A DNA stretch of 64,000 nucleotides. Source: Mya arenaria (Eukaryota; Mollusca; Bivalvia; Myida; Myidae). The stretch covers positions 26,697,595-26,761,594 of the forward strand of contig NC_069125.1 of the NCBI RefSeq assembly GCF_026914265.1, in the 5' to 3' direction. A program made the translations under genes and the position numbers. How positions within the stretch are numbered: position 1 is the first letter of the stretch; each line of letters begins with the position of its first letter. The notes under the pieces were generated by a model. The model saw only the letters and a program-made list of their open reading frames with translations. It had not been told where the DNA came from and did no database searches. Positions 12,001-23,400 of the stretch are shown here, piece by piece.

Positions 12001-15000
12001 TTCCCCTTTTACATAACAATGATTCAGCCTTATTCTCTATGTACATATGAGCAGCATTCCATAAGGATTACCCTCACATGTAACCTCAACCTTCAAGGTA
12101 GTGGCGTTAATTTTCCACATGACACATCAACTATGTATGCTCAAAATCTGTGGTATGTTATTTCAAAATCCCCCCTCGCATAACAAAGTTACAGCCCGGA
12201 CATGACCACCTATACCCCATGTGCATATACGCAACATCCCATAAGGATTAACCATTTATTGTGACCTTGAACTTTGACATACGGATGTTTGTCTTGAGCA
12301 TGACACTTCACCAGTCTGTATCCAATATCTGTGCCAGGTAATTTTAAAATCACACAGTGGATGACAAAGCCCTAATGAATGGACAGACAGTGATTTTTAT
12401 ATGCCCACCATAGCCGGCATGAAAATCAATACGGGAAAGACTACTCCTGAATTACTTACACAGCTTGGAAATGTTTGGGCTACGTAGGTCACACAATTAT
12501 CTCCCCTGTCAGACAGGCACAACTCCGGAGCATCGGTCAATTTCACATCATCCATAAGAATGTATGATGCTAGCTGAAGCAGAGGAAAATACAAGGTAAA
12601 GGTCAGATTTATTTTTTCGGCAAAATCATGAAAAAGGAACAACCAATCTTAATAACTTTTGATAGTGAAGTTGTTTAGTTTTAAAATCAGCTATAATGCA
12701 TGTTATAAAAGAACCTTTTTTATTGAATCAATGAATCTCTAAATAGCAGCCAAACTTGGAACTGTCTGATTCATAGTCTTATATAAGCTAACTACTCTCA
12801 TAATGCCACCAATTGTAATTGAAACAACACTTGAATTGGATTACTTTTGCCCACAGTAATAATGTATTTTTTAACAAAATAACATACTGATTCTAAATCT
12901 ATGTCCATTTGTTTGCTTAGAGTAATCATGTCAAGAGATAACCTCTAAATTGGTTTAAGAGTTATGAATAATCTGTAGTTATGCGTCACATCAATTAGCT
13001 ATCATGGCAGACCCAATTACCAAATTTCTTCAACATGTTCAGAGAGAAATCTATTTCTATTTTTAGCAATATGAAAATGATTGGCCTCATACAGTAGAGG
13101 ACAAGCCACCACAAACCTATAACATCTGCTTACATTTCCATGTTTTATAAACTTAATTACCTCATGTTTTGGATCAATGGAGAAGTCTGCTCTGAAGTTT
13201 TCATCATCAGGCCATCTGCTCAACATACTGTCATAAAAATCAAATAGAATATGTTTGACATTTGTGTATCTTCCAGGATTGAGAATGGCCATGCAAAAAA
13301 AAAAATCACCAAAGAAAGCTTTATAGATACTCATTCGTTTTGCATAAAAGTAACATATATAAGGTTAGAATGTACGATAATCAAAACACATAAGCCTTCC
13401 TTGTACAAAAAAGGCCTATTTAGCTACTATAATTATGTTTATGAGAGTGTTAAAAGGTTATTGCTGATATACTTTTGTATAAAACAAGAGATGTCACAGA
13501 GACAGCTCACTCGACTATTCCGCCGCTTTTCAGTGTAAGGATTAAAAAGTTTTGGCGAAACATGCATGGATCACTGTTAGATTAGATTTCAATGCAATAC
13601 ATGATGTGCTGAAATATTAACATAAATGTATTTACATGCAAAATTTTAACCAGAATTTTTTAAGTGTAATAATAAAGGGCCATTATTTGCAAGATATAGT
13701 TATCTATCTCGGTTATTCAATTACTTTGGGTGATTGAATACCATTGTATAAAGTCTCAATGCAATACATCAAGAACCGGGTAGTTGCTAAGATATTATCC
13801 TATGTGTGATAACATGCAATACCTTAACCAGAATTTCTAAGTTGCAAAATAAAGGATTAAAGAAGAAGGTTAAATGGTTGGGAGCCTGTGTGTAAAGTTT
13901 CAATGCAATACATGATGTATTTGCTGAGGTATTGACTTAAAAGTGGTCCAAGCAAAACCTTAACCAGAATTTCTATGACTAAAGAAGGGGCCATTATTTG
14001 AATATAATGCAAACTAGAGTTATCTTACTTGGTTAATTAAGTACGTTGGATGGTTGAGTACCATTGTATAAAGTCTTAATGCAATACCTCAAGTAGTTGT
14101 TGAGATATTAACCTATGTGTGCGAAAACGCAAAACCTTAACCAGAATATCTTAGTTGAATAATAAAGGGCAATTTTTTACATTAAATGCAAACAAGAGTT
14201 ATCTTACTTGGTAAATTAAGTAGGTTAGATTGTTGAGTACCATTGTATCAAGTCTCAATGCAATACCTCAAGTTGTTGCTGAGATATTGACTTAAAAGTG
14301 GCAACAAGCAAAACCTTTACCAGAATTTTTTAAGTCGAACAATAAAGAGCAACTAGAGATTGCTTTTTTGAAAAAGCGCATGTCTCCCCCATTGTGTGGT
14401 CGTAGGTGAGAAATAATCAATGATGGATCCCAAAATCAATAGGGGCCATCAACTAGTCATGACTAACTGGCATACCAAGTATGAAGTTCCTGGGTGTAAA
14501 CGTTCTTGAGTTATTGAGCAGAAACCGGTTCTTCACCTCAAGGTCAGTGACCTTGACCTTTGACCAACTGATTGCAAAATCAACTAGACATCATGACCAA
14601 CTTCACTTCAAAGTTTGGTGAACCTAGATCAAAGCATTCTCCTGATATTGCACGGAAATATTTTTTTACATTAGAGGTCACAGCGACGTTGACCTTTGAC
14701 CTTGTGACCCCCCAAAATATAGGAGTTTTCTAAACCTCATGATCAACCTCCCTACCAAGTTTGGTGAACCTAGGTCAAACCATTCTCAAGATATTGAGCG
14801 GAAATGTTTTTTACATTGGGGGTCGCCGCGACCTTGACCTTTGACCTAGTGACCCCAAAAACAATAGGGATCTTCTACACCTCATGACCAACCTCCCTAC
14901 CAAGTTTGGTGAACCTAGGTCAAACCGTTCTCAAGATTTTGAGCAGAAATGTTTTTTATATTGGGGGTCGCCGCGACCTTGACCTTTGACCTAGTGACCC

Positions 15001-18000
15001 CAAAAACAATAGGGATCCTCTACACCTCACGACCAACCTCCCTACCAAGTTTGGTGAACCTAGGTCAAACCATTCTCAAGATATTGAGCGGAAATGTTTT
15101 TTACATTGGGGGTTGCCGCGACCTTGACCTTTGACCTAGTGACCCCAAAAACAATAGGGATCCTCTACACCTCACGACCAACCTCCCTACCAAGTTTGGT
15201 GAACCTAGGTCAAACCATTCTCAAGATATTGAGCGGAAATGTTTTTTACATTGGGGGTCGCCGCGACCTTGACCTTTGACCTAGTGACCCCAAAAACAAT
15301 AGGGATCCTCTACACCTCACGACCAACCTCCCTACCAAGTTTGGTGAACCTAGGTCAAACCATTCTCAAGATATTGAGCGGAAATGTTTTTTACATTGGG
15401 GGTCGCCGCGACCTTGACCTTTGACCTAGTGACCCCAAAAACAATAGGGATCTTCTACACCTCATGACCAACCTCCCTACCAAGTTTGGTGAACCTAGGT
15501 CAAACCATTGTCAAGATATTGAGCGGAAATGTTTTTTACATTGGGGGTCGCCGCGACCTTGACCTTTGACCTAGTGACCCCAAAAACAATAGGGATCTTC
15601 TACACCTCATGACCAACCTCCCTACCAAGTTTGGTGATCCTAGGTCATGCGGTTTTCCAGTTATCGATCGGAAACGAAGTGTGACGTACGGACGGACTGA
15701 CGGACTACCGGACTATCGGACTGACGGACAGGGCAAAAACAATATGTCTCCCCCAGAGAGGGGGAGACATAATTACTTGCATTAAATGCAAACAGGAGTT
15801 ATCTAGATTGGTAAATTAAGTAGGTTGTAGTTGCTGAGATATTAACCTATGTGTGCTTGCATGCAAAACCTTAACCAAGGTGTGACACTGACGCTTGGGT
15901 GAGTAGTATAGCTCTCCATATTCTTCGAATCGTCGAGCTAAAAAAAAACAATAATTGTAATTGTATCCCATTGGTTAAATGTCACACTATTCTCATCAGA
16001 ATAAATGTAATATTACTTTTTCAGTAATGGTACACTGAGAAGAAACCCTGCAGCAAAGTCAGGAAATGTAAGTTTTTCAGGCGGAGAAAAATGGTGGATG
16101 ATCGTTGATTCCTTATCCTTTAGGGCGTGGCCTATAAACCATTCCTGGAAAATAAGGTGGGGTAATAGAGACTATGGGTGTACATAACAGGGCTTCCATT
16201 AAAAGAAGTTTGGAAGTATATATAATCTCATAAAATGTGCCATTCCTCGAAAGTACAAGAACTTGTAAAGGAAGAGGCTTGAAAGGTCAATACATCAAAA
16301 CCTTGTTTTAATGTTATTATAAAACCACATTTTCAACAAGTAAAATGAAATATTTAAGTATAGTTTTGGCAAGTTATAGGTACAAATTAGTTAAATGTAT
16401 TTTGTAGGACAATAAATGCAAAGTTTGTGTCAGAGACATAAACTTCTATATTTCAGAGAAAATATAAAACATTGATGTCGAGGAAGTTCATTCTTCCACT
16501 TCCAAATTTCTAAATATATGTGAATACAAGATAATTCTAGTCCAAATTTCTGTTAATAAGTACATGTATATGCTGTTGAACATCAGTTTGTTTGAACAGT
16601 AAACGAAATAATAAACACTCTTCCTAAATGACATCAAAATCAGAACATGAAATAGTACAAAAGTGAGTTAACTTAATTTATTACATACATGTACATAAAC
16701 ACAATTTATACCTTTGCAGGATCATACTGCTGAATAAATTTCTCAAATTTGTCAAGATCGATCCTTGTTTCCTCCTCACAAATGAAAATCCATTTGGAAA
16801 CCTTTGGATCACTCTTTAATCTGAAATGAAACATACATGTACAATAATCAATATGATCATCTCCTTCAACTTTGAAGTCGCTCAAACAGATGGAAAAAGT
16901 AGTATGGAATTATAAACTTAAGTTAAGAGTTGTTCACATTATGTTTTATACGCAATATTTGTATCTGGCTTAAAAAGGTAACAGTTAATGTATGTGTATA
17001 ATATAAATATCTTATATATCAGATCCCATGGAGATTATAAAGTTACCAAAAATATGTGTATATGATATTTAAATATGTAAAAATCTAGATTTTTTGTTTA
17101 AGATAGCATGCAAAGTTAACCAAAGAAAGTCAATGCTAAATGAGGCGTTAGACAACGGTTTATTTAATTTGGTCTAAGTGTATTGTTATCCTCATACAGG
17201 TAGTCTTTTAAAACAATAAACAACAAGAGATGTTTGTCAAACATTATGCCCCCCCTGAGCACCATGTTGTCAGGATTATATGGACAATTGAATGAAATAT
17301 GCATGGACCGAAATGACAGCTGATTTGTTGCTGTTTTAAGATTATGACCATTAAAATGTGAGGATAAAGTGTGTTATGACCGTCATGACCTTTGACTCTA
17401 TGAACTCAAAATCCAGAGTCATCAGCTGGTCACCAGAAACCTAAATGTCAAGTTTGAGGGCCATGGGTGCAGGCATTGTCAAGTTATCACAAGACAAGTT
17501 TTTTTCGATCAAGGTCACTGTGACCTTGACCTTTGACCCGATGACCCCTTAAATCATAAGGGGTCATCTACAAGTCAGATGCAACTCCAAGTCAAGTTTG
17601 AAGGCCATGGTTTCAGGCATTGTTGAGTTATCACTCGGACAACCTTTTACCATTCAAGATCACTGTGACCTTGACCTTTGGCTCTATGAATCCTAAAATC
17701 AATAAGGGTGATCTACTGGTCAGGCTTAACATCCATGTCAACTTTAATGATCATAGGTTCAGGCATTGTTGAGATATCAGTGGGGGAAGATTTGTTAACT
17801 TTTTTGAGTTAAAGGTTACTGTGACATTGACCTTGGCCTTATGACCCCCAAAGTCAATAGGGGTCATCTACTGGGCAGGCCCAACCTTCATGTCAAGTTC
17901 GATGACCATAGGTCCAAGAATTGTCGAGTTTGTTTTCAAGGTCACTGTGACCTTGACCTTTGACCCCTAAAATCAATAGGGGTCATCTACTGGTCAGGCC

Positions 18001-20380
18001 CAACCTCCATGTCAAGTTTGAGGGCCATGGGTGCAGGCATTGTTGAGTTATCAATTGGACAACCTTTTACCATTAAAGGTCACTGTGACCTTGACCGTTC
18101 GCCCAATGACCCCCAAAAACAATAGGAGTCATCTACTGGTCAGGCTCAACCTCCAAGTCAAGTTTAAGGGCCATGGGTGCAGGCATTGTTGAGTTATCAC
18201 TCGAACAACCTTTTACCATTCAAGGTCACTGTGACCTTGACCTTTGACCCATTGAGCCAAAAAAACAATAGGGGTCAGCTACTGGTCAGGCTCAATCTCC
18301 AAGTCAAGTTTGAGGGCCATGGGTGCAGGCATTGTCACGTTATCACTCGGACAACCTTTTACCATTCAAGGTCACTGTCAGTGTGACCTTGACCTTTGGC
18401 CTGATGACCCCCAAAAACAATAGGGGTCATCTACTGGTCAGGCCCGACCTCCATGTCAAGTTTGAGGGCCATGGGTGCAGGCATTGTTGAGTTATCACTC
18501 GGACAAGCTTTAACTTATTTTACCATTAAAGGTCACTGTGACCTTGACCTTTGACCCAATGACCCCCAAAATCAATAGGGGTCATCTACTGGTCAGGCCC
18601 AACCTTCATGTGAAGTTTGATTACCATACGTCCAGGAATTGTTGAGTTATCACTCGGACAAGCTTTGGTCTACCGACGGACCGACGGACCGACCGACCAA
18701 CATACCGACATGCCTGTGCAAAGCAATATACCCCTCTTCTTCGAAGGGGGGCATAATAAAAAATAAGGAAATAATGATAATTATTTTCCAGTCCATATTA
18801 ACATACTTCTCAAGTAAAGGGAATACAGTCCACATGCCAGTCTTGCCCTGGAATTTTTTATGCGTCAAATACACGGTAGGTTTGTCTTCAGCTTCTCTTG
18901 ACTTCATCTGGTCTCTGAGGGAGAGCTGTAGTTCTCTGGCCCGGCCTGCATGGTACGGGTTGGGCTGTGACAGCACCGCTATCACAGCATCTGATAGCTT
19001 TGTGTCTAAAAAAGTTATGAAAAGCAAGTATTCAATTATTTCACTTAAACCAATTTGAGAAGATTGGAAAAAAATAATATTGCAAATGAATTGTTTTTAA
19101 AACTTATCTAATTTCTTGTAATATTTCAAATGTTGAATGACCAGCACTAAAGTTAAAACTCCTTACCAAAACTATCAGCCGCTTGACAGGTATATGCAGG
19201 AAGTACACCTAAAATACATATATACATATAAATATCTCAATATTAAATATATCTAAAATATCTACAAGTTCAATCATTTTCAAATTAATCAGCATTGCTT
19301 AGACATCAATATATCATGATATACTTCAACCTTTTACCAGACACCAAAATCTTATCCTTTTTTTTCTTGGTCTTGACCAACTCAAATGTTACCGGATTTG
19401 GCTGGTGGGTAAGGAGGGTTTCTTAATTATTATGATCTCTTATCGTTTATTTCATACAATCACTTTATAATGCTGCCAGGACAACTTTGCCTACGTAACA
19501 GTAAAGCATCTGCTTCTTGAGAAAAATTCAAAAGCCCAGTATGATGAGATATATATACCTTATGTTATATATTATTAAATAATATGGAGAAGACTGTGCA
19601 CCAATTTCTCTAAGGTATAAAGGATTGAAGTATCTTATTTCATTGAGCTAAATTATTTGCTTGAATTGTAGTTAATTGCAATTATTCTTTCCAATAAAAC
19701 CTCCTGGAAGGAGAACATTACAGGGCTATTTCTGCCCAATTTGGGAAAAAGACCCTGGACATTTTGGAAAATTTTGCGTCGTGAAAATGCTGAAATTGGG
19801 AAATTTTACAGTTAAAAGAAAACGCTGTCTAGTCTCCTGCGAATTAGGAAATGATTGTATATTAGTTTATTTACCTTTAAAAGACCCAAAATGGCTGAAA
19901 TATCAATCCTTGGGTGTAAATATCTATTGCAATAAATTGATCATGACAGATGATATTTCATACAGATATCTGAATGTGATGAAAATCAATGATTTCTGAG
20001 TTCAATTATCAAAAAAACTTTACGTCAGTTTGCATAATTTATCAAATTGGCAAAAAAATATTAATTTTGGAGATAAATGGATATTTTTTTCGCAAAGGGA
20101 AAAAACCTTTAGATGGAAGTAAATTGCAACAAAAAATCACTGGAATACATAGGTAATTGATTTAGTAGTCTGTGACCTTTAGGTCTATAATTACTGCTGT
20201 CGCGAAAATATATAACAAATCAAAAGTTTGCATGCAATACTGTACAATTTGACATATAATTCCTTGTTTACTAATTAAACAACATTTTGAAGTATTCTTG
20301 TATTTGAAACGCAGATTTTTAATGAAGTTACCTGCAAATATTAGTAAAAGTTTCATTGACACGTCCACGTAGCTAACCAT
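6050..20380 (-). CDS. B3GLCT: beta-1,3-glucosyltransferase (O-fucose-specific), 13 exons
   Basis: ER glycosyltransferase that adds glucose to O-linked fucose on thrombospondin type 1 repeats. Coding exons in gene order: 20332-20380, 19167-19208, 18807-19005, 16712-16820, 16017-16144, 13161-13227, 12460-12573, 11750-11819, 11228-11341, 10696-10798, 9980-10102, 7854-7995, 6050-6214. Every junction is GT/AG, every phase joins, and the sum is 1425 nt (474 aa; the human enzyme is 498). Family marks: CEEETRID (~115), HALKDKEST then FPDFAAGF (~160-170), DPKHE (~195), FIAVKTC (~245), PNTERGHCGKT (~295), the metal-binding DDD (326-328), GERYGY and TGGGGMLFS (~350-378), [10 protein letters not shown], and SFHKHWN near the end. 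The C-terminus HTEL resembles the human REEL ER-retention signal. The N-terminus is hydrophobic, fitting a signal peptide; Met9 is an alternative start. It is divergent from the next gene, whose ATG lies 111 bp away. Its introns hold several repeat elements. Confidence 0.93.
6785..6960 (+). repeat. dispersed repeat, copy 1 (pair with 53297-53455)
   Basis: About 160 bp here, beginning 'aagatttatgcaaaaagct' and running through 'ggtaaacgccaaagacatag' to 'caaacagcacagtg', recurs nearly unchanged at 53297-53455. The copies differ by scattered substitutions and small gaps. It lies in the last intron of B3GLCT. No coding function is visible; the open frames on both strands here are shadows of the repeat. 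Confidence 0.7.
6998..7829. repeat. 32-bp minisatellite, about 26 copies
   Basis: A head-to-tail array of a 32-bp unit, 'ctcaatttggcatgacctta' followed by 'cagataatgaag', spanning about 832 bp, which is 26 units. Variants (gaag/aaag, tttgg/ttcgg, ctc/ctt, acaga/acgga) come in neighbouring blocks, as expected from local unit duplication. The array ends only 24 bp from the splice donor of B3GLCT exon 12, so the intron begins almost directly with the array. There is no spacer/repeat alternation, so it is not CRISPR-like. Confidence 0.95.
8165..9001. mobile_element. hAT-like non-autonomous transposon (837 bp)
   Basis: Ends TAGGGATGCAAACGAATATT and ATTCGTTTGCATCCCTA form an inverted repeat. The 8-bp sequence ATAAATAT lies directly outside both ends (8157-8164 and 9002-9009), a perfect 8-bp target duplication, the hallmark of hAT elements. 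GAATATTCGAATATTCG-type motifs are repeated subterminally at both ends. No transposase frame is present, so it must have moved in trans. It sits in intron 11 of B3GLCT. The intact duplication and well-matched ends suggest a fairly recent insertion. Confidence 0.88.
10935..11070. mobile_element. partial MITE related to 28650-28806
   Basis: The right part, 'tgggttatatgttttactgg' followed by 'aatagc', matches the right end of the MITE at 28650-28806, including 'aaataattgccttccct' just before it. The left end is not recognisable. It is in intron 9 of B3GLCT, between exons 10 and 9. Confidence 0.5.
11950..12390. repeat. decayed core repeats of about 200 bp
   Basis: Two to three degenerate copies of a unit with 'cataaggattacc' / 'cataaggattaacc', 'atgacacatcaac' / 'atgacacttcacc', and 'gtgacctt' or 'gtaacctc' motifs follow each other. 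They lie in the B3GLCT intron between exons 8 and 7. The family resembles the other tandem-core repeats in the window but no terminal hairpin was found. Confidence 0.5.
13482..15938. mobile_element. tandem-core repeat element, interrupted by a second element
   Basis: An outer element made of units of about 190 bp, each with 'tctcaatgcaatac', 'gctgagatattaacctatg', 'gcaaaaccttaaccagaat', 'taataaagggcca' and 'agagttatcttacttgg'. The left end starts near 'aacaagagatgtcacagag'; the right end reads 'ctccatattcttcgaatcgt' followed by 'cgagct'. Another element (14351-15770) has been inserted within it, and the outer repeat resumes at about 15773 with 'attacttgcattaaatgcaa'. Related copies are at 57840-59250. 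The right end also matches the left end of 55935-57585 in inverted orientation. The superfamily is uncertain. Confidence 0.7.
14351..15770. mobile_element. nested element with 145-bp tandem cores and 3' hairpin
   Basis: From 14351 a leader containing 'catgtctcccccat' is followed by about seven copies of a 145-bp unit (period clear from 14690 to 15640), then a GACGGACTGACGGACT microsatellite (about 15690-15735), then a terminal hairpin 'tgtctcccccagag' / 'agggggagaca' ending near 15770. Units 3-6 are almost identical. Each unit contains TGACCTTTGACCT. Leader, tandem core, microsatellite and 3' hairpin together recall the HINE/Helentron-like non-autonomous elements of bivalves; that assignment is an inference. 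It interrupts the outer repeat and lies in intron 5 of B3GLCT. Confidence 0.8.
17222..18757. mobile_element. tandem-core element with terminal hairpin, second type
   Basis: Starts 'aacaagagatgtttgtcaaa' then 'cattatgcccccc', and ends 'cgaaggggggcataat'; ATTATGCCCCCC and GGGGGGCATAAT are an inverted pair. Between them stand about eight degenerate units of some 125-157 bp with 'ggccatgggtgcaggcattg', 'gttgagttatcactcggaca' and 'gtcactgtgaccttgacctt', then a GACGGACCGACGGACC-type microsatellite (about 18675-18705). It has the same overall plan as 14351-15770 but a different sequence. It sits in intron 3 of B3GLCT. Confidence 0.8.
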
Positions 20381-20491
20381 CTTGACAGCTGCTCGCGCTC
20401 ACTATAACGCGTAATTTCATTGGTCAATGATTTATCCAATCCAATGAAATATCATCATACAAAAAATGTCAATATTGCAGGTTGTTTACAA
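20381..20491. promoter_or_regulatory. bidirectional promoter between B3GLCT and the TBC-like gene
   Basis: Only 111 bp separate the two divergent start codons, so both 5' UTRs and the core promoter must be very compact, or further starts lie inside. The perfect inverted pair ATTTCATTGG (20414-20423) / CCAATGAAAT (20441-20450) carries a CCAAT box in each orientation, and a third CCAAT sits at 20436-20440. CCAAT boxes bind NF-Y and are common in divergent promoters. Each ATG sits in a context resembling a YY1 site (CAAGATGG on the minus strand, AAATGGCTGCC on the plus strand). No TATA box is placed convincingly. Promoter function is inferred. Confidence 0.7.
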
Positions 20492-23400
20492 ATGGCTGCC
20501 TCACAGGGATATCCGAAATGGCTTTTAGATAGCAAAGAAAACATTTCTTCGACAAAGGTTAAGAGAAAAAATTCAAATGTTGTTTATTTATAATAATTGA
20601 AGCTTTCGTTGTAGATCTTAGTATCTGATTTTTGATTAATATTGAAATTAGTGCTTATATGACTGAAGTTGAGTAGATTTCGGATAAAACCTACTTTCAT
20701 TTCACTGGTTATTGTTTCTTTTCCGCACAGAAACCTATATTAAAGTATTAAATAGGGTTTTGAATGTTGTGAGGACTTTTCATGAAATGGAAAATTGTTG
20801 TATTTTTTATCATTTGCTGTCACTATGTTAGGTTTCATTTTGGTGTTACTCTGAATAAAGTGCTGACTATACCTTCACTTAAGTAATCTATAATTAATCC
20901 CCTGGCACAGAGTGGGGAGGGGATTATAGGAATGTACTTCGTCCATATGTCAGTCCGTCTGTCTGTAACATTTCGTGTCCGGGCTATAACTTACTTATGC
21001 ATTGATGGATTACCATATCACTTGGTACAAATTTTGTCCTCATTGAGACGATGTGCCGTGACCTTGACCTAGGTCCATATCTCAAAGGTCATGGCTGTTA
21101 CATGATAGCTTTATCTGCCCTAGTATGTTAAATACCTAGGCACAGCCACGTGCTAATCAGTTCTAGTTTAGATATCGTACAATACATGTCGCAATAAATA
21201 GTTAGAGTACATTTAGTGTCGTTCTTATATTCATATGTATTCCTCCATAATATAACAAAGGTCACACAAGACATTTTAAGGACATAGTACACATGCTCAT
21301 GTCCGTGCTATAACTTACATTTGCATTGATGGATTACCATATTACTTTGTACAAATTTTGTCCTCTTTGAGACGAAGTGCAATGAACTTGACCCGGGTTC
21401 ACACCTCAAAGGTCAAGGTCACACAAGATATTTAAAGGTCAGAGTACACATGCTCATGTCCCGGCTATAACTTACTTATGCATTGATAGATTACCATATA
21501 ACTTGGTACAAATGTTGTCCTCATTGAGACGATGTGCAGTGACCTTGACCCGGGTCCATACCTCAAAGGTCAAGGTCACATGAGACATTTAAAGGTCAGA
21601 GTACACATGCTCATGTCTGCTATAACTTACTTATGCAATTATTGATATTCCCACTCTTAATCAGTGGTTGTGTACAATTTTGGTCAGATTTAACCAGTCA
21701 GGTTGCAAGAAAAACAAAATATACTAAAAAACAAAGGCGGGGGATATAGCCATCCTTTGGAATGCCTTGTAACATTATTTTGGATAGTTTTTAAGTGAAG
21801 TTTATTTTAAGATATATAAAGGTTGTCCTTTAATGAGTGAGCATAATTATCAGATTTTATAAAATGTTCTATCAAGTGCAACAAGATAAATTGATTCTTA
21901 GTCAAAGTTTGGATTTGCAGAACAGATTATGAAAGGAGAAAATGAGATTGAATTTTGATGCATTGTATAACACCTTAATGACGCTATTACGCTTTTACAT
22001 TGCAGGAGTGGGGCACATTTCTTCATGAATTACATGATGCCATTCAGCAGCAGCTCACAGAAAGCCATGTACAGTACTTCAGTGATCTGTCAGAGGCAGA
22101 GAAAGAACTATTCATGCATAGGGCTACGAAGGCTATAGAGAGTGGTAAATAAAACATGCTTTTACGAAACCTTAGGAACAAAAATCAGTGCTTACATTTT
22201 GGTGTTTCCCAATTTATTTATTTTTCTGATATAAACATGGTAGTTGTATAGTGACATTAAGAATACTTTTTTCACTGGGATTATTCTTTCAAAATGGGTC
22301 TATATAGTCTGCAAGACAGTAGTTACCATCCTGATGTTGCAGCAGCAAAGGTAAACATTGCAGCTGTTAGAGCTATCGTAGATGAAGATGGCTGACTTTA
22401 AGAAAGCAAAATAGATGGATCCCCTTCTTGTTGTCCAGACCAAATGGCCAAATATTTTTTTTAAAATATAAAAATTGGAATGCTAGTTAAATTTCTGAGT
22501 TGTTCACTGAGGATGGAACTGGGGTTAATTATGTCGAGCGCCTTCAAAGTACAGGGACCTTTTTAAATATAATGTGACCAATGACATAATTAATTGAATG
22601 ATCCTGTTGCAAAAAGTGCCGAAAAAAAGATAACTTTGTTAAAAAGTATCTTCCAACAACCTGCAACAGTTTTCAAAACAATAATGTTCAATGAATGTTC
22701 ATTTCAATGTTGTTAATTTTTAAATTGTGTTTATATATCTTCCATAAAAAAAACTCAGAAAAATGTCTTTCATGGTGTATTGAACATATTTTTATTTTCT
22801 TTATAAGATCATGTTCATATTTATATATATTAATTAATAATAATCTAAAAAGTAATTACGCAATTAAAATTTACCTTGTTTGTTCAGGCTCTGCGTACAA
22901 TGGTTTGTACAAGAAGGTATCTGTCCTTTGCGACCAGAACCTTAATGAAGAGGTCTCGCGTCAACTTTTGGAAGAACACCCCATTGGTACAAAGTCTGAC
23001 CTGGTCATTGACTTTGCCGAGGATGGTGCTCTCAGCCTGCTTACCAAATGGCCGGACATGAAACACAAGCTGTGCTTCTGTTTAAACCAACCAATGCCTT
23101 TTAAAGTGAGGCAACTGGCATGGAGGCTGTACCTGACCAATACTCGAGGTACATAAGTCATAACATTTTAGTGTTATATACATAGTTTTGCATGTATAGT
23201 AAATGCTTTACCGGTGGAAACTAGCTAGAAACTATAACTGAAAAATTTGCTATAGCTTAGCCTTAATGCATGCTGTTGCAGACATATAAATTGGTATGAA
23301 AAATGTGCTATCTCTTAATGAAACCTTCAGAAAAAAAACATTTATACAGGTGTTATGATTTTGAAAGATGTCAAACATTATGATGGAATTTACTACCTAG

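Noticed and set aside
11441-12050. Two plus-strand open frames of 116 and 102 codons
   Set aside because: They overlap B3GLCT exon 8 on the other strand and are otherwise low-complexity AT-rich sequence.
14949-15424. Three almost identical 61-codon plus-strand frames
   Set aside because: Each is the same phase of one 145-bp tandem unit.
15895-15937. Candidate B3GLCT exon on the minus strand, after an acceptor-like tttttttag, reading [14 protein letters not shown]
   Set aside because: The sequence is the right end of a dispersed repeat (same phrases at 55935 and 59220), and extending exon 5 to 16017 gives LSVPLLKK and restores both phase and family similarity without it.
18639-19058. 139-codon plus-strand frame
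   Set aside because: Antisense shadow of B3GLCT exon 3 and the end of a repeat element.
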